Assembly: GCF_052030545.1 (NCBI RefSeq)
Contig: NZ_JBPDIH010000008.1
Coordinates: 124,001 to 188,000, forward strand
Source: CANMXU01 sp052030545
GTDB taxonomy: Bacteria; Pseudomonadota; Gammaproteobacteria; Enterobacterales; Alteromonadaceae
Reading direction: 5' to 3'
Length of the DNA: 64,000 bases
Shown: positions 24,925 through 33,478 of the stretch, one piece after another
Numbering within the stretch: position 1 is the stretch's first letter
Layout of the letters: each line of letters begins with the position of its first letter
Made by a program: the position numbers and the translations under genes
The notes under the pieces: generated by a model
Databases searched by the model: none
Told to the model about the DNA's origin: nothing
What the model saw: only the letters and a program-made list of their open reading frames with translations

Positions 24925-25366
24925 GACTATGCGAATGGCCGCCTTTAGCGTAAGCACCATTTTCAGGCGAAAATACCGCCGGAGTGTGGTTGATGGTTAA
25001 GCCATAGTTTTGTGCTAATTCTTCTAAAACATGATCCGGCTTAAAACGCAGCCATAATTCACCAATTTGCATCGACGTATGTCGGTTGCCTAAGTGATAA
25101 CACACTTTAGCAAACGTTAGCCAATCAGTAGCAACTGCGGTAGTAACTTCTTCTGCTTGGCCTTTAATTTCAATAAATAAACCGCATTCGGTTTTTAAAA
25201 TTTCACCAATAAGGAGTGGATGGCCGCGCTCCATAAAAATACCAATAGCGCTGCCCTTATCTGTTACGCCTTTAATCCGCGCTTTTTTGCGGGTATCGTG
25301 ATCTAGAGTGATGGCATCATCAATTGCTTGGTGAATGTGATCAAATCGTTCAAATGCTTTTAACAT
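24887..25366 (-). CDS. ureE: Urease accessory nickel chaperone UreE
   Basis: UreE (159 aa) is a cytosolic nickel-binding metallochaperone. The N-terminal domain has the DHDTRKKARIKG and the central peptide-binding-like strand VAYH-type region (FAKVCYHLGNRHTSMQIGELWLRF; conserved nickel-binding His in GNRH). The C-terminus is a histidine tail, GGHSHSHGEHEHEHEHEH, ending in five Glu-His dipeptides. These are encoded by five hexamer repeats that also encode the ureF N-terminus in another frame. Confidence 0.96.
   Translation of the reverse strand: MLKAFERFDHIHQAIDDAITLDHDTRKKARIKGVTDKGSAIGIFMERGHPLLIGEILKTECGLFIEIKGQAEEVTTAVATDWLTFAKVCYHLGNRHTSMQIGELWLRFKPDHVLEELAQNYGLTINHTPAVFSPENGAYAKGGHSHSHGEHEHEHEHEH
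24891..24920 (-). repeat. Hexanucleotide tandem repeat (TGTTCA)x5 in ureE/ureF overlap
   Basis: Five perfect copies of TGTTCA on the plus strand (TGAACA on the minus strand). One frame encodes the Glu-His tail of UreE; the other encodes Met-Asn units at the start of UreF. Confidence 0.95.
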
Positions 25367-25399
25367 TAACTCTTTATTCCTTTTACTACTTTGAGTTTT

Positions 25400-27103
25400 T
25401 TAAAATAAGGTGTAGCGCTGCGCCAGTGGTAACTCAGTGGCCGGCTCACACGTGAGTAACTCGCCATTTGCTCTTACTTCATAGGTTTGAGCATCCACTT
25501 CAATTGTCGGTTGCCAGCTGTTATGCACCATGTCGGCTTTACCCACATTACGGGTGTTTTTACATACGCCAACCATACGTGTCATGCCAATTTTTTCTGG
25601 TACGCCTTTATCAATCGAGGCTTGTGACATAAAGGTCATCGATATTTTCGCCGTTGCTAAACCATACGAGCCAAACATTGGGCGATAATAGACCGGCTGA
25701 GGGGTAGGAATAGAGGCATTAGCATCCCCCATAGGCGCGGCAGCGATAAAACCAGATTTAATGATCATGGCTGGTTTTATGCCGAAAAAAGCCGGCTTCC
25801 ACATAACAATATCAGCAAGTTTGCCCACTTCAATAGAGCCTACTTCATGGCTTACGCCGTGGCTTATCGCCGGATTAATGGTGTATTTGGCAATGTAGCG
25901 TTTAATTCTAAAATTATCATTACGCTCAGTATCAGGTGCTAATGGGCCACGTTGTTGTTTCATTTTATGGGCAGTTTGCCAGGTGCGAGTGATCATCTCC
26001 CCTACACGTCCCATCGCTTGCGAGTCAGATGAAATCATACTAATCGCCCCTAAGTCATGCATAATATCTTCAGCGGCAATACTTTCTTTGCGAATACGAG
26101 AATCGGCAAAAGCAATATCTTCTGGAATATTCGGATCTAAGTGATGACACACCATCAGCATGTCTAAATGCTCGTCGATGGTATTAATGGTATAAGGTCG
26201 TGTTGGGTTGGTTGACGATGGTAATACATTGGCTTCACCACAAGCTCGAATAATGTCAGGTGAATGCCCGCCGCCGGCACCTTCAGTATGGTAAGTATGA
26301 ATAGTACGCCCTTTAAATGCGCCAATAGTATCTTCAACAAACCCCGACTCGTTTAAGGTATCGGTATGAATTGCCACCTGGACATCGTATTTTTCGGCGA
26401 CAGTTAAACAGTTGTCAATTGCCGCAGGTGTTGTGCCCCAATCTTCATGTAATTTTAAACCACACACGCCAGCTTCAATTTGCTCTTCAATCGCTAACGG
26501 TAAACTCGCATTGCCTTTACCTAAAAAGCCAAAGTTCATCGGAAAGTCGTTAGTAGCTTGCAACATTTTATGTATATACCAAGGCCCCGGCGTACAAGTG
26601 GTGGCATTGGTTCCTGTCGCAGGCCCTGTGCCGCCGCCGATCATGGTCGTAACGCCTGACATAAGCGCTTCGTCAATTTGTTGAGGACAAATAAAATGAA
26701 TATGCGCGTCAATGCCGCCTGCGGTTAAAATTTGTCCTTCACCGGCGATCACTTCAGTGCCCGGCCCTATTTCGATATCAATATTGTCTTGTATATCAGG
26801 ATTTCCGGCTTTACCAATAATTGCTATGCGGCCGTCTTTAATGCCCACATCCGCTTTGATAATGCCCCAGTGATCAACAATTAACGCATTGGTGATCACC
26901 AAATCAACCGTTGCAAAACATGACGCTTGGCTTTGCCCCATGCCATCGCGGATGACTTTACCGCCACCAAATTTCACTTCTTCACCGTAAGTGGTGAAAT
27001 CTTTTTCAACTTCTAACCACAAGTCAGTGTCAGCTAAACGAACGCGGTCGCCGACAGTTGGCCCGAACATATGTGCGTATGCATGTTTATCAATATTTGC
27101 CAT
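25400..27103 (-). CDS. ureC: Urease alpha subunit
   Basis: UreC (567 aa, normal length) is the catalytic subunit with the dinuclear nickel centre hydrolysing urea to ammonia and carbamate. The nickel-binding pair is in GGIDAHIHFICPQQ. The carbamylated lysine lies in GLKLHEDWGTTP, further ligands in HTDTLNESGFVEDT and HTYHTEGAGGGHSPDI, and the mobile flap in MVCHHLDPNIPEDIAFADSRIR (Cys/His). No key residue is missing. It lies 25 bases after ureB in the minus-strand urease operon. Confidence 0.98.
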   Translation of the reverse strand: MANIDKHAYAHMFGPTVGDRVRLADTDLWLEVEKDFTTYGEEVKFGGGKVIRDGMGQSQASCFATVDLVITNALIVDHWGIIKADVGIKDGRIAIIGKAGNPDIQDNIDIEIGPGTEVIAGEGQILTAGGIDAHIHFICPQQIDEALMSGVTTMIGGGTGPATGTNATTCTPGPWYIHKMLQATNDFPMNFGFLGKGNASLPLAIEEQIEAGVCGLKLHEDWGTTPAAIDNCLTVAEKYDVQVAIHTDTLNESGFVEDTIGAFKGRTIHTYHTEGAGGGHSPDIIRACGEANVLPSSTNPTRPYTINTIDEHLDMLMVCHHLDPNIPEDIAFADSRIRKESIAAEDIMHDLGAISMISSDSQAMGRVGEMITRTWQTAHKMKQQRGPLAPDTERNDNFRIKRYIAKYTINPAISHGVSHEVGSIEVGKLADIVMWKPAFFGIKPAMIIKSGFIAAAPMGDANASIPTPQPVYYRPMFGSYGLATAKISMTFMSQASIDKGVPEKIGMTRMVGVCKNTRNVGKADMVHNSWQPTIEVDAQTYEVRANGELLTCEPATELPLAQRYTLF

Positions 27104-27128
27104 AATTTTTTACCTGTTAACCTAAAGG

Positions 27129-27437
27129 TTAAAGAGCTCCTTGAACATCGCCGCGAAAACCATACACTTTACGTTTGCCTCGATAAGCCACTAGGGTGAC
27201 TTCACGTTCTTGTCCCGGTTCAAAACGCACTGCTGTGCTTGAGGTAATATCTAAGCGGTAACCTTTGCACGCCTCTCGATCAAACACTAAAGCCGAATTT
27301 ACTTCATAAAAGTGATAATGAGAGCCAATTTGTATGGGCCGGTCACCTGAATTAGCAACAGTGACTTTAATTTTGGCATACCCTACATTTAACTCGTGCA
27401 CACCGTCATCGGTTTTGATTTCTCCGGGGATCAACAT
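27129..27437 (-). CDS. ureB: Urease beta subunit
   Basis: UreB (102 aa), a structural subunit of the (alpha-beta-gamma)3 urease. It starts MLIPGEIKTDDG, typical of the family, with TVANSGDRPIQIGSHYHFYEVN and LVAYRGKRKVYGFRGDVQG. AAGGAGCC precedes the ATG. It follows ureA by 12 bases and is a separate polypeptide, the normal three-subunit bacterial arrangement. Confidence 0.98.
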   Translation of the reverse strand: MLIPGEIKTDDGVHELNVGYAKIKVTVANSGDRPIQIGSHYHFYEVNSALVFDREACKGYRLDITSSTAVRFEPGQEREVTLVAYRGKRKVYGFRGDVQGAL

Positions 27438-27449
27438 AGTCAGGCTCCT

Positions 27450-27752
27450 TTATACAATGGGGTTGTGAACGGTAACCAGTTTAGTACCGTCGGGAAAGGT
27501 TGCTTCCACTTGTACTTCAGCTAACAGCTCGGGAATGCCTTCCATGACTTGCTCACGAGTCAGTAATGTTCTACCGTAATCCATCATTTGTGCGACCGTT
27601 TTACCATCGCGAGCCCCTTCCATAATTTCCATGGAAATATAAGCCATCGCTTCAGGGTAATTTAACTTTACGCCGCGTTTTAGGCGGCGCTCGGCTAATA
27701 GCGCCGCAGTAAATAACAATAACTTATCTTTTTCTCTAGGTAATAAATCCAT
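27450..27752 (-). CDS. ureA: Urease gamma subunit
   Basis: UreA (100 aa) is the small structural subunit. The start MDLLPREKDKLLLFTAALLAERRLKRG fits the family; an ATT-type extension upstream to 27770 is rejected because the ATG at 27752 has GAGA at good spacing and yields exactly 100 residues. Conserved blocks LNYPEAMAYISMEIMEGARDGKTVA and VQVEATFPDGTKLVTVHNPI are intact. Confidence 0.97.
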   Translation of the reverse strand: MDLLPREKDKLLLFTAALLAERRLKRGVKLNYPEAMAYISMEIMEGARDGKTVAQMMDYGRTLLTREQVMEGIPELLAEVQVEATFPDGTKLVTVHNPIV

Positions 27753-27824
27753 AACATTCTCTTTAATCAAGACTTAATTTTTCGCTTAGCTAACGCTCTG
27801 TTGGCTCACTGGCGCTCACTGATA

Positions 27825-28745
27825 TTAGGTATGCCATACTCTCGGCTCAACCGCACTGTTACTGATGAGTTGCGGGCGTAAATGCTGCCACAAGCGAATG
27901 AACAAGTGTTTTGCTTCATTGGCCTGCTCCCCAAGATACCGTATCACTAACAAGCCTTTAATATCCGTTATGCTCACTTTGTTTTCCGCGTGTTGTTGCT
28001 CGATGATTTCGCGCAAGTGCTCAACTAATTGTTGTCGTTCACTCGCCAAAGCAAGTTGTTTAGGTGCATATACAAGAAAAGTGGCAAAAACACTTCGCCC
28101 TGCTAAACCTGCCGAATGAGCCATAAGCTGGTTATTCGGGGATATTGCGATACGATCATGATAAATGAGTTTATTATCACAATATAATCGGTTTAGTTGG
28201 GTATACGAGCCATGCTTGAATGGCTGATTTGAACTCGGCAAACCTAAACAGCTAATGTCCCAACCGAAATAAACGCTACTCGAGCTAAGGTGAATATCTA
28301 CTGTATTTACGGCATCAGCGCCTTCATAAACAATCGTTTCTTGAGGGAAATTTTCACAAATAGCGTGTTGAGCTAGGCTAAAAGTGGTTATTTGCAGTTG
28401 CTTAGATTCGCCAATGCTTTGATCTTCGCGGGCACGGTAAAAGCGATTAGCCCCGGGAGTTGTCACTAACACATGTGCATTTTTTTGTAGTTCAAGCGAT
28501 ATTCGTAATTGATCGCCGGAAACAATTCCCGCTGGCGGATGTAACAAATAGATATGGGCGCAATCACGCCCTTCCGGGTAAAAAGCTTTTTGAACCGATA
28601 ATGGCCCTTGTCGTTTTGTTGCAGCTAATGCCGTACCAAAATTTGAATGGCTAAAAACTAGGCTTAAACTCGCAAGCCATTGGCGCATATTAGCTATAGG
28701 CTTAACATTACCGGTTAACGGTATATTTTGCGTTTCGGTGATCAT
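27825..28745 (-). CDS. ureD: Urease accessory protein UreD
   Basis: UreD (306 aa), a beta-helical scaffold protein that binds apo-urease and channels nickel from UreG. Family blocks: YPEGRDCAHIYLLHPPAGIVSGDQLRI, VLVTTPGANRFYRA, and FPQETIVYEGADA. It is the first gene of the urease part of the cluster, starting 151 bases after urtE, and precedes ureA by 72 bases. The 151-base gap may carry an extra promoter; none could be defined by eye. Confidence 0.96.
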   Translation of the reverse strand: MITETQNIPLTGNVKPIANMRQWLASLSLVFSHSNFGTALAATKRQGPLSVQKAFYPEGRDCAHIYLLHPPAGIVSGDQLRISLELQKNAHVLVTTPGANRFYRAREDQSIGESKQLQITTFSLAQHAICENFPQETIVYEGADAVNTVDIHLSSSSVYFGWDISCLGLPSSNQPFKHGSYTQLNRLYCDNKLIYHDRIAISPNNQLMAHSAGLAGRSVFATFLVYAPKQLALASERQQLVEHLREIIEQQHAENKVSITDIKGLLVIRYLGEQANEAKHLFIRLWQHLRPQLISNSAVEPRVWHT

Positions 28746-28895
28746 TGTATTGCTAACATCAAAATTATTAAAAACCTTTATTTTTCATTAAGCTAATTAG
28801 AGCTAAATAACCTTAGCGCGAAATTTTAATCAGCACCTTTTATATCAGTGTCAAAGGTCATTCGCAATATTATTAGGCCAAATTTCAACGCTTTA

Positions 28896-29591
28896 TTACA
28901 CAGATAAATACTTAGCGACTAATTCGTCAGTCAACTCGTCCATTTCACCTGAGGCGATCACTTGGCCTTTTTCCATTAAATGAAAAGCTTCACCAACGGC
29001 GCGAGCAAAAGGTAATTTTTGCTCAACTAAAATAATAGTCATGCCATGTTCTTTATTGAGTTTTAATAACACATCACGAATAAGTTGCACGATATTTGGC
29101 TGAATACCTTCATTAGGTTCATCTAAAATTAAAATGTCTGGGTTTAGCACTAAAGCACGGCCAATGGCCAATTGCTGCTGCTGACCACCCGATAAATCAC
29201 CACCGCGACGATGTAACATTTCTTTTAATACCGGAAAGAGCTCAAATACATGCTCAGGAATGGTTTTACTTTTCTGACGTTTACAGTTCAAACTTATTTT
29301 TAAATTTTCTTCAACCGTTAGCTGAGGAAAAATATGACGACCTTGCGGCACATAACCTACGCCGATTTCAGGACGAGACTCAACGTTACCTTTAGTCATG
29401 TATTGGTCATTTATTTTTAACGAGCCAGAGCTAATTGGCAATAAGCCCATAATGGCTTTTAACAGTGTGGTTTTCCCCACACCATTGCGCCCCATAATAC
29501 AGGTACGTGAGCCCTTAGCTATTTTGAGATCGAGATCCCATAAAATTTGCGTACCGCCGTATTTTTGATTTACTTTAGATAATTCAATCAT
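28896..29591 (-). CDS. urtE: Urea ABC transporter ATP-binding protein UrtE
   Basis: UrtE (231 aa), a LivF-type ATPase of the high-affinity urea importer. Walker A is GRNGVGKTT, the signature is LSGGQQQQLAIGRAL, Walker B is DILILDEPNEGIQP, and the H-loop region is IILVEQKLPFA. The ATG at 29591 (MIELSKVNQKYGG) is chosen because it starts at the conserved first strand and has AGAGTAAAG upstream; a longer in-frame start would overlap urtD. The GRNG and GIQP motifs are characteristic of UrtE. 10 bases after urtD. Confidence 0.95.
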   Translation of the reverse strand: MIELSKVNQKYGGTQILWDLDLKIAKGSRTCIMGRNGVGKTTLLKAIMGLLPISSGSLKINDQYMTKGNVESRPEIGVGYVPQGRHIFPQLTVEENLKISLNCKRQKSKTIPEHVFELFPVLKEMLHRRGGDLSGGQQQQLAIGRALVLNPDILILDEPNEGIQPNIVQLIRDVLLKLNKEHGMTIILVEQKLPFARAVGEAFHLMEKGQVIASGEMDELTDELVAKYLSV

Positions 29592-29601
29592 CTTTACTCT
29601 C

Positions 29602-30405
29602 TTACTCTTCGCCAAGGTAGACTTGAATAACGTCAGGATTTGCTTGAATTTCACTCATGCTACCTTCAGCCAATACCGAGCCTTGATGTAAAACGGTAAC
29701 AGTGCGTGCAATTGAGCGCACAAACGCCATATCATGCTCGACCACGACCACGGAATGCTTGCCAGCAAGCGACGTTAATAGCTCAGCAGTACGCTCAGTT
29801 TCTTGTCCTGTCATACCCGCGACAGGTTCATCCACTAACAATACTCTTGGATCCGCCGCTAATAACATGCCGATTTCTAACCACTGCTTTTGGCCATGAG
29901 ATAAACGGCCCGCAGGATAATGACATTCTGCAACAAGACCTATGGTATAAAGAATTTCACCAATGCGATCTTTTTGCTCACCAGTTAATTTATGAAACAA
30001 GCTGGTTAATATGCCTTTATCACCCGTAAGGCTTAATTCAATATTTTCAAAAACACTGAGCGCTTCAAACACGGTTGGTTTTTGAAATTTACGGCCAATG
30101 CCCGCTCGCGCAATTTCCGCTTCATTTAGTTTTAATAAATCGACTTGCTGACCAAAATTTACCGTCCCCGTATCTGGCCGAGTTTTTCCGGTGATAACAT
30201 CCATCAAGGTGGTTTTACCAGCGCCATTAGCGCCGATTAAACAACGCAATTCGCCATCGTTAATATAAAGGTTTAAATCGTTCAACGCTTTAAAGCCATC
30301 AAAACTGACACTGACATCTTCAACATATAAAATAACGCCATGGCGAGTATCTGGCCTAATGTTTTCATTGGCTAATAACGGTGAGCCACTTTTATCTACG
30401 ATCAT
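29602..30405 (-). CDS. urtD: Urea ABC transporter ATP-binding protein UrtD
   Basis: UrtD (267 aa), a LivG-type ATPase. Walker A is GANGAGKTT, the Q-loop region carries GRKFQKPTVFEALSVFENI, the signature LSHGQKQWLEIGMLL is typical of UrtD, Walker B is RVLLVDEPVAG, and the H-loop is VVVVEHDMAFV. The start overlaps the urtC stop as ATGA, indicating translational coupling. Confidence 0.96.
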   Translation of the reverse strand: MIVDKSGSPLLANENIRPDTRHGVILYVEDVSVSFDGFKALNDLNLYINDGELRCLIGANGAGKTTLMDVITGKTRPDTGTVNFGQQVDLLKLNEAEIARAGIGRKFQKPTVFEALSVFENIELSLTGDKGILTSLFHKLTGEQKDRIGEILYTIGLVAECHYPAGRLSHGQKQWLEIGMLLAADPRVLLVDEPVAGMTGQETERTAELLTSLAGKHSVVVVEHDMAFVRSIARTVTVLHQGSVLAEGSMSEIQANPDVIQVYLGEE

Positions 30406-31634
30406 GATTTCGCCTCCGCATTGGCTGACAGCGGTTGTTGTTTGTTCTTATTGGCAAAAATATTCGGTAATAGCCCAGAAATTCCTTTTGGTAGAAATAG
30501 CGTGACTAAAACAAACAGCCCGCCTAAGGCAAACAACCAAGCTTCAGGCATGATGGCGGTAAATCGGGTTTTGGCATAACTCACCAATATCGCGCCAATT
30601 AACGCGCCATATAAGGTGCCACGACCACCAATAGCCACCCAAACCACCATTTCAATAGAATTTAGCGGTGAAAATTCCCCTGGGTTAATAATGCCAACTT
30701 GCGGCACGTATAAAGCACCAGCAACGCCAGCTAGCATCGCTGAAACAACATATATCCATAATTTGTAATGTTCCGGTTTAAAGCCGACAAAACGTACTCT
30801 CGACTCGGCATCACGAATAGCGGTTACCACCCGCCCCATTTTTGAGTTAACAATATAATGAGAAACTAAATAACCTATGGCTAAAGCCACCGCTGTCGCG
30901 ATAAACAAGGCTAATTTAGTGGTCGGTGATTGCAGTGAAAAACCTAAAATTTCTTTAAAATCGGTTAAACCATTGTTACCACCAAAGCCCATTTCATTGC
31001 GGAAAAAAGCTAACATCAAGGCATACGTAACCGCTTGGGTCATAATCGATAAATAAACCCCGCTTACTCTTGAGCGAAAAGCTAACGTACCAAACACATA
31101 GGCAAGTAACCCTGGGCCAATAAAGACCATGGCAACCATCCATAAAACACTGTCAGAGCCTGCCCAATACCACGGCATTTCGGTCCAGTTTAGGAAAACC
31201 ATAAAATCGGGTAAATCTGGGTTACCGTAAACACCACGGTCGCCAATTTGACGCATTAAATACATGCCCATGGCATAGCCACCTAAGGCAAAAAATGCCC
31301 CGTGCCCTAAACTTAAAATGCCGCAATAGCCCCAAACTAGATCAACTGCCAGTGCCAATAAGGCATAACATAAATATTTACCAAAAAGGCTTACTGTGTA
31401 GTCACTGACGTGTAAAAAAGATCCTTCAGCAAAAGCTAAATTACAAACCGTGACATACAAGGTTGAAATAAATAATAAGGTGATAACAAAATGCAAACTG
31501 CCAAGTTGTTCAAATTTTTTCAAAAACATACTTTTCATATCATGATTCACAGGTATAGTGACTGAGTCATTTAGGCCAGTGTTAGTATCAGCTGTTGATG
31601 ACGAGGTTGTTGGTGATTTTGTTAAAGTGCTCAT
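30402..31634 (-). CDS. urtC: Urea ABC transporter permease UrtC
   Basis: UrtC (410 aa), a LivM-type inner-membrane permease with about ten hydrophobic helices. The UrtC sequence YCGILSLGHGAFFALGGYAMGMYLMRQIGDRGVYGNPDLPDF is diagnostic, as is NNGLTDF and the coupling region GRVVTAIRDAESRVRFVGF. The N-terminus has a Ser/Thr-rich cytosolic extension. The start codon shares one base with the urtB stop (TAATG), implying coupled translation. Confidence 0.96.
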   Translation of the reverse strand: MSTLTKSPTTSSSTADTNTGLNDSVTIPVNHDMKSMFLKKFEQLGSLHFVITLLFISTLYVTVCNLAFAEGSFLHVSDYTVSLFGKYLCYALLALAVDLVWGYCGILSLGHGAFFALGGYAMGMYLMRQIGDRGVYGNPDLPDFMVFLNWTEMPWYWAGSDSVLWMVAMVFIGPGLLAYVFGTLAFRSRVSGVYLSIMTQAVTYALMLAFFRNEMGFGGNNGLTDFKEILGFSLQSPTTKLALFIATAVALAIGYLVSHYIVNSKMGRVVTAIRDAESRVRFVGFKPEHYKLWIYVVSAMLAGVAGALYVPQVGIINPGEFSPLNSIEMVVWVAIGGRGTLYGALIGAILVSYAKTRFTAIMPEAWLFALGGLFVLVTLFLPKGISGLLPNIFANKNKQQPLSANAEAKS

Positions 31635-33262
31635 TAGTCTGCTGACCTCCCTTTTTGAGGAAACAGTCCTTTAGGCCTTTTTTGAATGAACAACACTAAG
31701 CCAACTAGTACAATAATGTTCGCCAGTACGGAGCCGGTTATAGGCTCTAAAAACTTATTAATTGAACCTAACGACATTGCTGCTACTAACGTGCCCCATA
31801 AATTACCGACACCACCAAAAACCACCACTAAAAAGGAGTCGATGATATACGCTTGCCCTAAATTAGGGCCAACATTGGTTAATTGGCTTAAGACGACACC
31901 GGCAATACCAGCGATACCTGAGCCTAAACCAAAAGTGATAGCGTCAACCCAATCACTTTTAATACTTAAGGCACGCGCCATATCGCGGTTTTGCGAAACA
32001 GCACGAACATGTAAACCCAATGAAGTTTTCTTTAAAATCATCAGTAAAGCGACAAACACCATTAAAGAAAAGATAATGATATACAAACGGTTATAGGTTA
32101 ATGAAAACACAGGGTTGATTTGCCATGAACCACTCATCCACTCTGGTGAAGCAACTTGGCGGTTTAGTGGTGAAAAAATACTGCGCACCAGTTGTTGTAA
32201 AATTAAGCTAATACCAAAAGTTGCCAGTAAGGTTTCAAGGGGGCGACCTTTTAAGTGACGAATAACGCCACGTTCAATTAAAACGCCCACAAACCCTGAC
32301 ACTAAAAACGCTGCCGGAATGGCCATTAATAATGAGTATTCGATCAATTGTGGAAAAGCTTGTTGAATAACATAAGTGGTATAAGCGCCGAGCATCATCA
32401 TTTCGCCGTGCGCCATGTTAATTACCCCCATCACGCCAAAGGTAATAGCTAGGCCAATCGCTGCAAGTAATAATACCGAACCTAAGCTAAAACCAAAAAA
32501 GAGGGTTTCAAGAAACTCAAAAATACCTTTGCGATCGTCAATATCAGCCAAGGCTTTAGTTAACTCTGCCGCTAAAGTTTTATCATGCTCATTTGTTGAG
32601 TCTGCAATCGCTTCAAGTTGATTGCTCATTGCGTTTTTAACCGCTGGCTCTAAACTGGTTTTTAACTGTTCAATAGCCGCCAACTTTGCTTCATGGCCTT
32701 CATTAATCAGTTGATTAACAAGAAGTGCTACCGACATTAATTCGCGCACGTCTTCGTCTGGCTCGTTATTCACTAATGCCGTTACTGCGGTAATACCGGT
32801 TGAATTGGGTTTATCGAGTAATTGCTTAATTGCTTTAATGCGAATGTTTTTATCTGCTGACCTTAAATCTAACAGCGCCAACAAGCCCCTAATTTTCCCC
32901 CGTAAGGCGTTATTGGTTTTAATTTTTTTAATGGCACTTTTAGTGACTGCCTCTAGCGGAGTATCAGTTAACACATCGGTTAGCTCATAGCGTTTATTGG
33001 CATTAACCTTAGCCCTAACAATTTGCTTATTGGCTTTTAAATAATACAATTCACCGTTGAGTAAATATTCAAGTGTCGCGGGCACTTGCGGTTCATTTGT
33101 TGCTGAAATTTGCTCTATCAAGCCCTTCATTTTTGATAATTTAGTGCTAGGGAGTTGTTTAAACAAAGAGGGAAGTTTGCTTTCTGCAGCAGCGATCGCC
33201 TCACTCGACAGGGTTTGCCATGACAGCAAACAAGCGATCAAAACAGAAAAAATACGCAACAT
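31634..33262 (-). CDS. urtB: Urea ABC transporter permease UrtB (long form)
   Basis: UrtB (542 aa), a LivH-type permease. The long form carries a signal peptide and an extracytoplasmic, largely helical domain (residues about 25-245) with HEAT-like repeats before the membrane part. The permease region starts near GIFEFLETLFFGFSLGSVLLLAAIGLAITFG and contains GVINMAHGEMMMLGAYTTYVIQ and GLVLFIQKRPKGLFPQKGRS. The N-terminal domain, also seen in other gammaproteobacterial UrtB proteins, has no assigned role and could contact UrtA. urtA lies 216 bases upstream. Confidence 0.95.
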   Translation of the reverse strand: MLRIFSVLIACLLSWQTLSSEAIAAAESKLPSLFKQLPSTKLSKMKGLIEQISATNEPQVPATLEYLLNGELYYLKANKQIVRAKVNANKRYELTDVLTDTPLEAVTKSAIKKIKTNNALRGKIRGLLALLDLRSADKNIRIKAIKQLLDKPNSTGITAVTALVNNEPDEDVRELMSVALLVNQLINEGHEAKLAAIEQLKTSLEPAVKNAMSNQLEAIADSTNEHDKTLAAELTKALADIDDRKGIFEFLETLFFGFSLGSVLLLAAIGLAITFGVMGVINMAHGEMMMLGAYTTYVIQQAFPQLIEYSLLMAIPAAFLVSGFVGVLIERGVIRHLKGRPLETLLATFGISLILQQLVRSIFSPLNRQVASPEWMSGSWQINPVFSLTYNRLYIIIFSLMVFVALLMILKKTSLGLHVRAVSQNRDMARALSIKSDWVDAITFGLGSGIAGIAGVVLSQLTNVGPNLGQAYIIDSFLVVVFGGVGNLWGTLVAAMSLGSINKFLEPITGSVLANIIVLVGLVLFIQKRPKGLFPQKGRSAD

Positions 33263-33368
33263 TGCGGCGTCCTTAGTTACTAGTAAAGTTACAAAGCTGT
33301 TTACACGTCGTTGCTAAAACAGCTTAAAGTTATATTTAGTGCTTAATGTTTATTGGTTTTATCGGGGT

Positions 33369-33437
33369 CATTTACTCAAAACACTCTGATATCGATAATT
33401 AAATTGCTTTGAGTAAATGGGAAGCAAGCTTCCCATT
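33369..33437 (-). promoter_or_regulatory. Two overlapping hairpins between urtA and urtB
   Basis: Stem A is a perfect 12-base inverted repeat, CATTTACTCAAA (33369-33380) with TTTGAGTAAATG (33408-33419). Stem B is AATGGGAAG - CAAG - CTTCCCATT (33416-33437). The two share bases 33416-33419, so they compete. There is no U-run of terminator type. They probably stabilise the urtA mRNA end or limit read-through into urtB, as is common after binding-protein genes; that role is inference. Confidence 0.6.
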
Positions 33438-33478
33438 AAACTAAACGTTATTGTGTTGGTTTGTTTCTAGATAAACCT

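Noticed and set aside
24924..24960. Longer UreF start at 24960
   Set aside because: It would overlap ureE more deeply and add an unconserved, repeat-free leader; internal ATGs fit family length better.
23517..27752. Broken or duplicated urease genes
   Set aside because: All seven ure genes are full length and UreC has every ligand residue; no frameshift seen.
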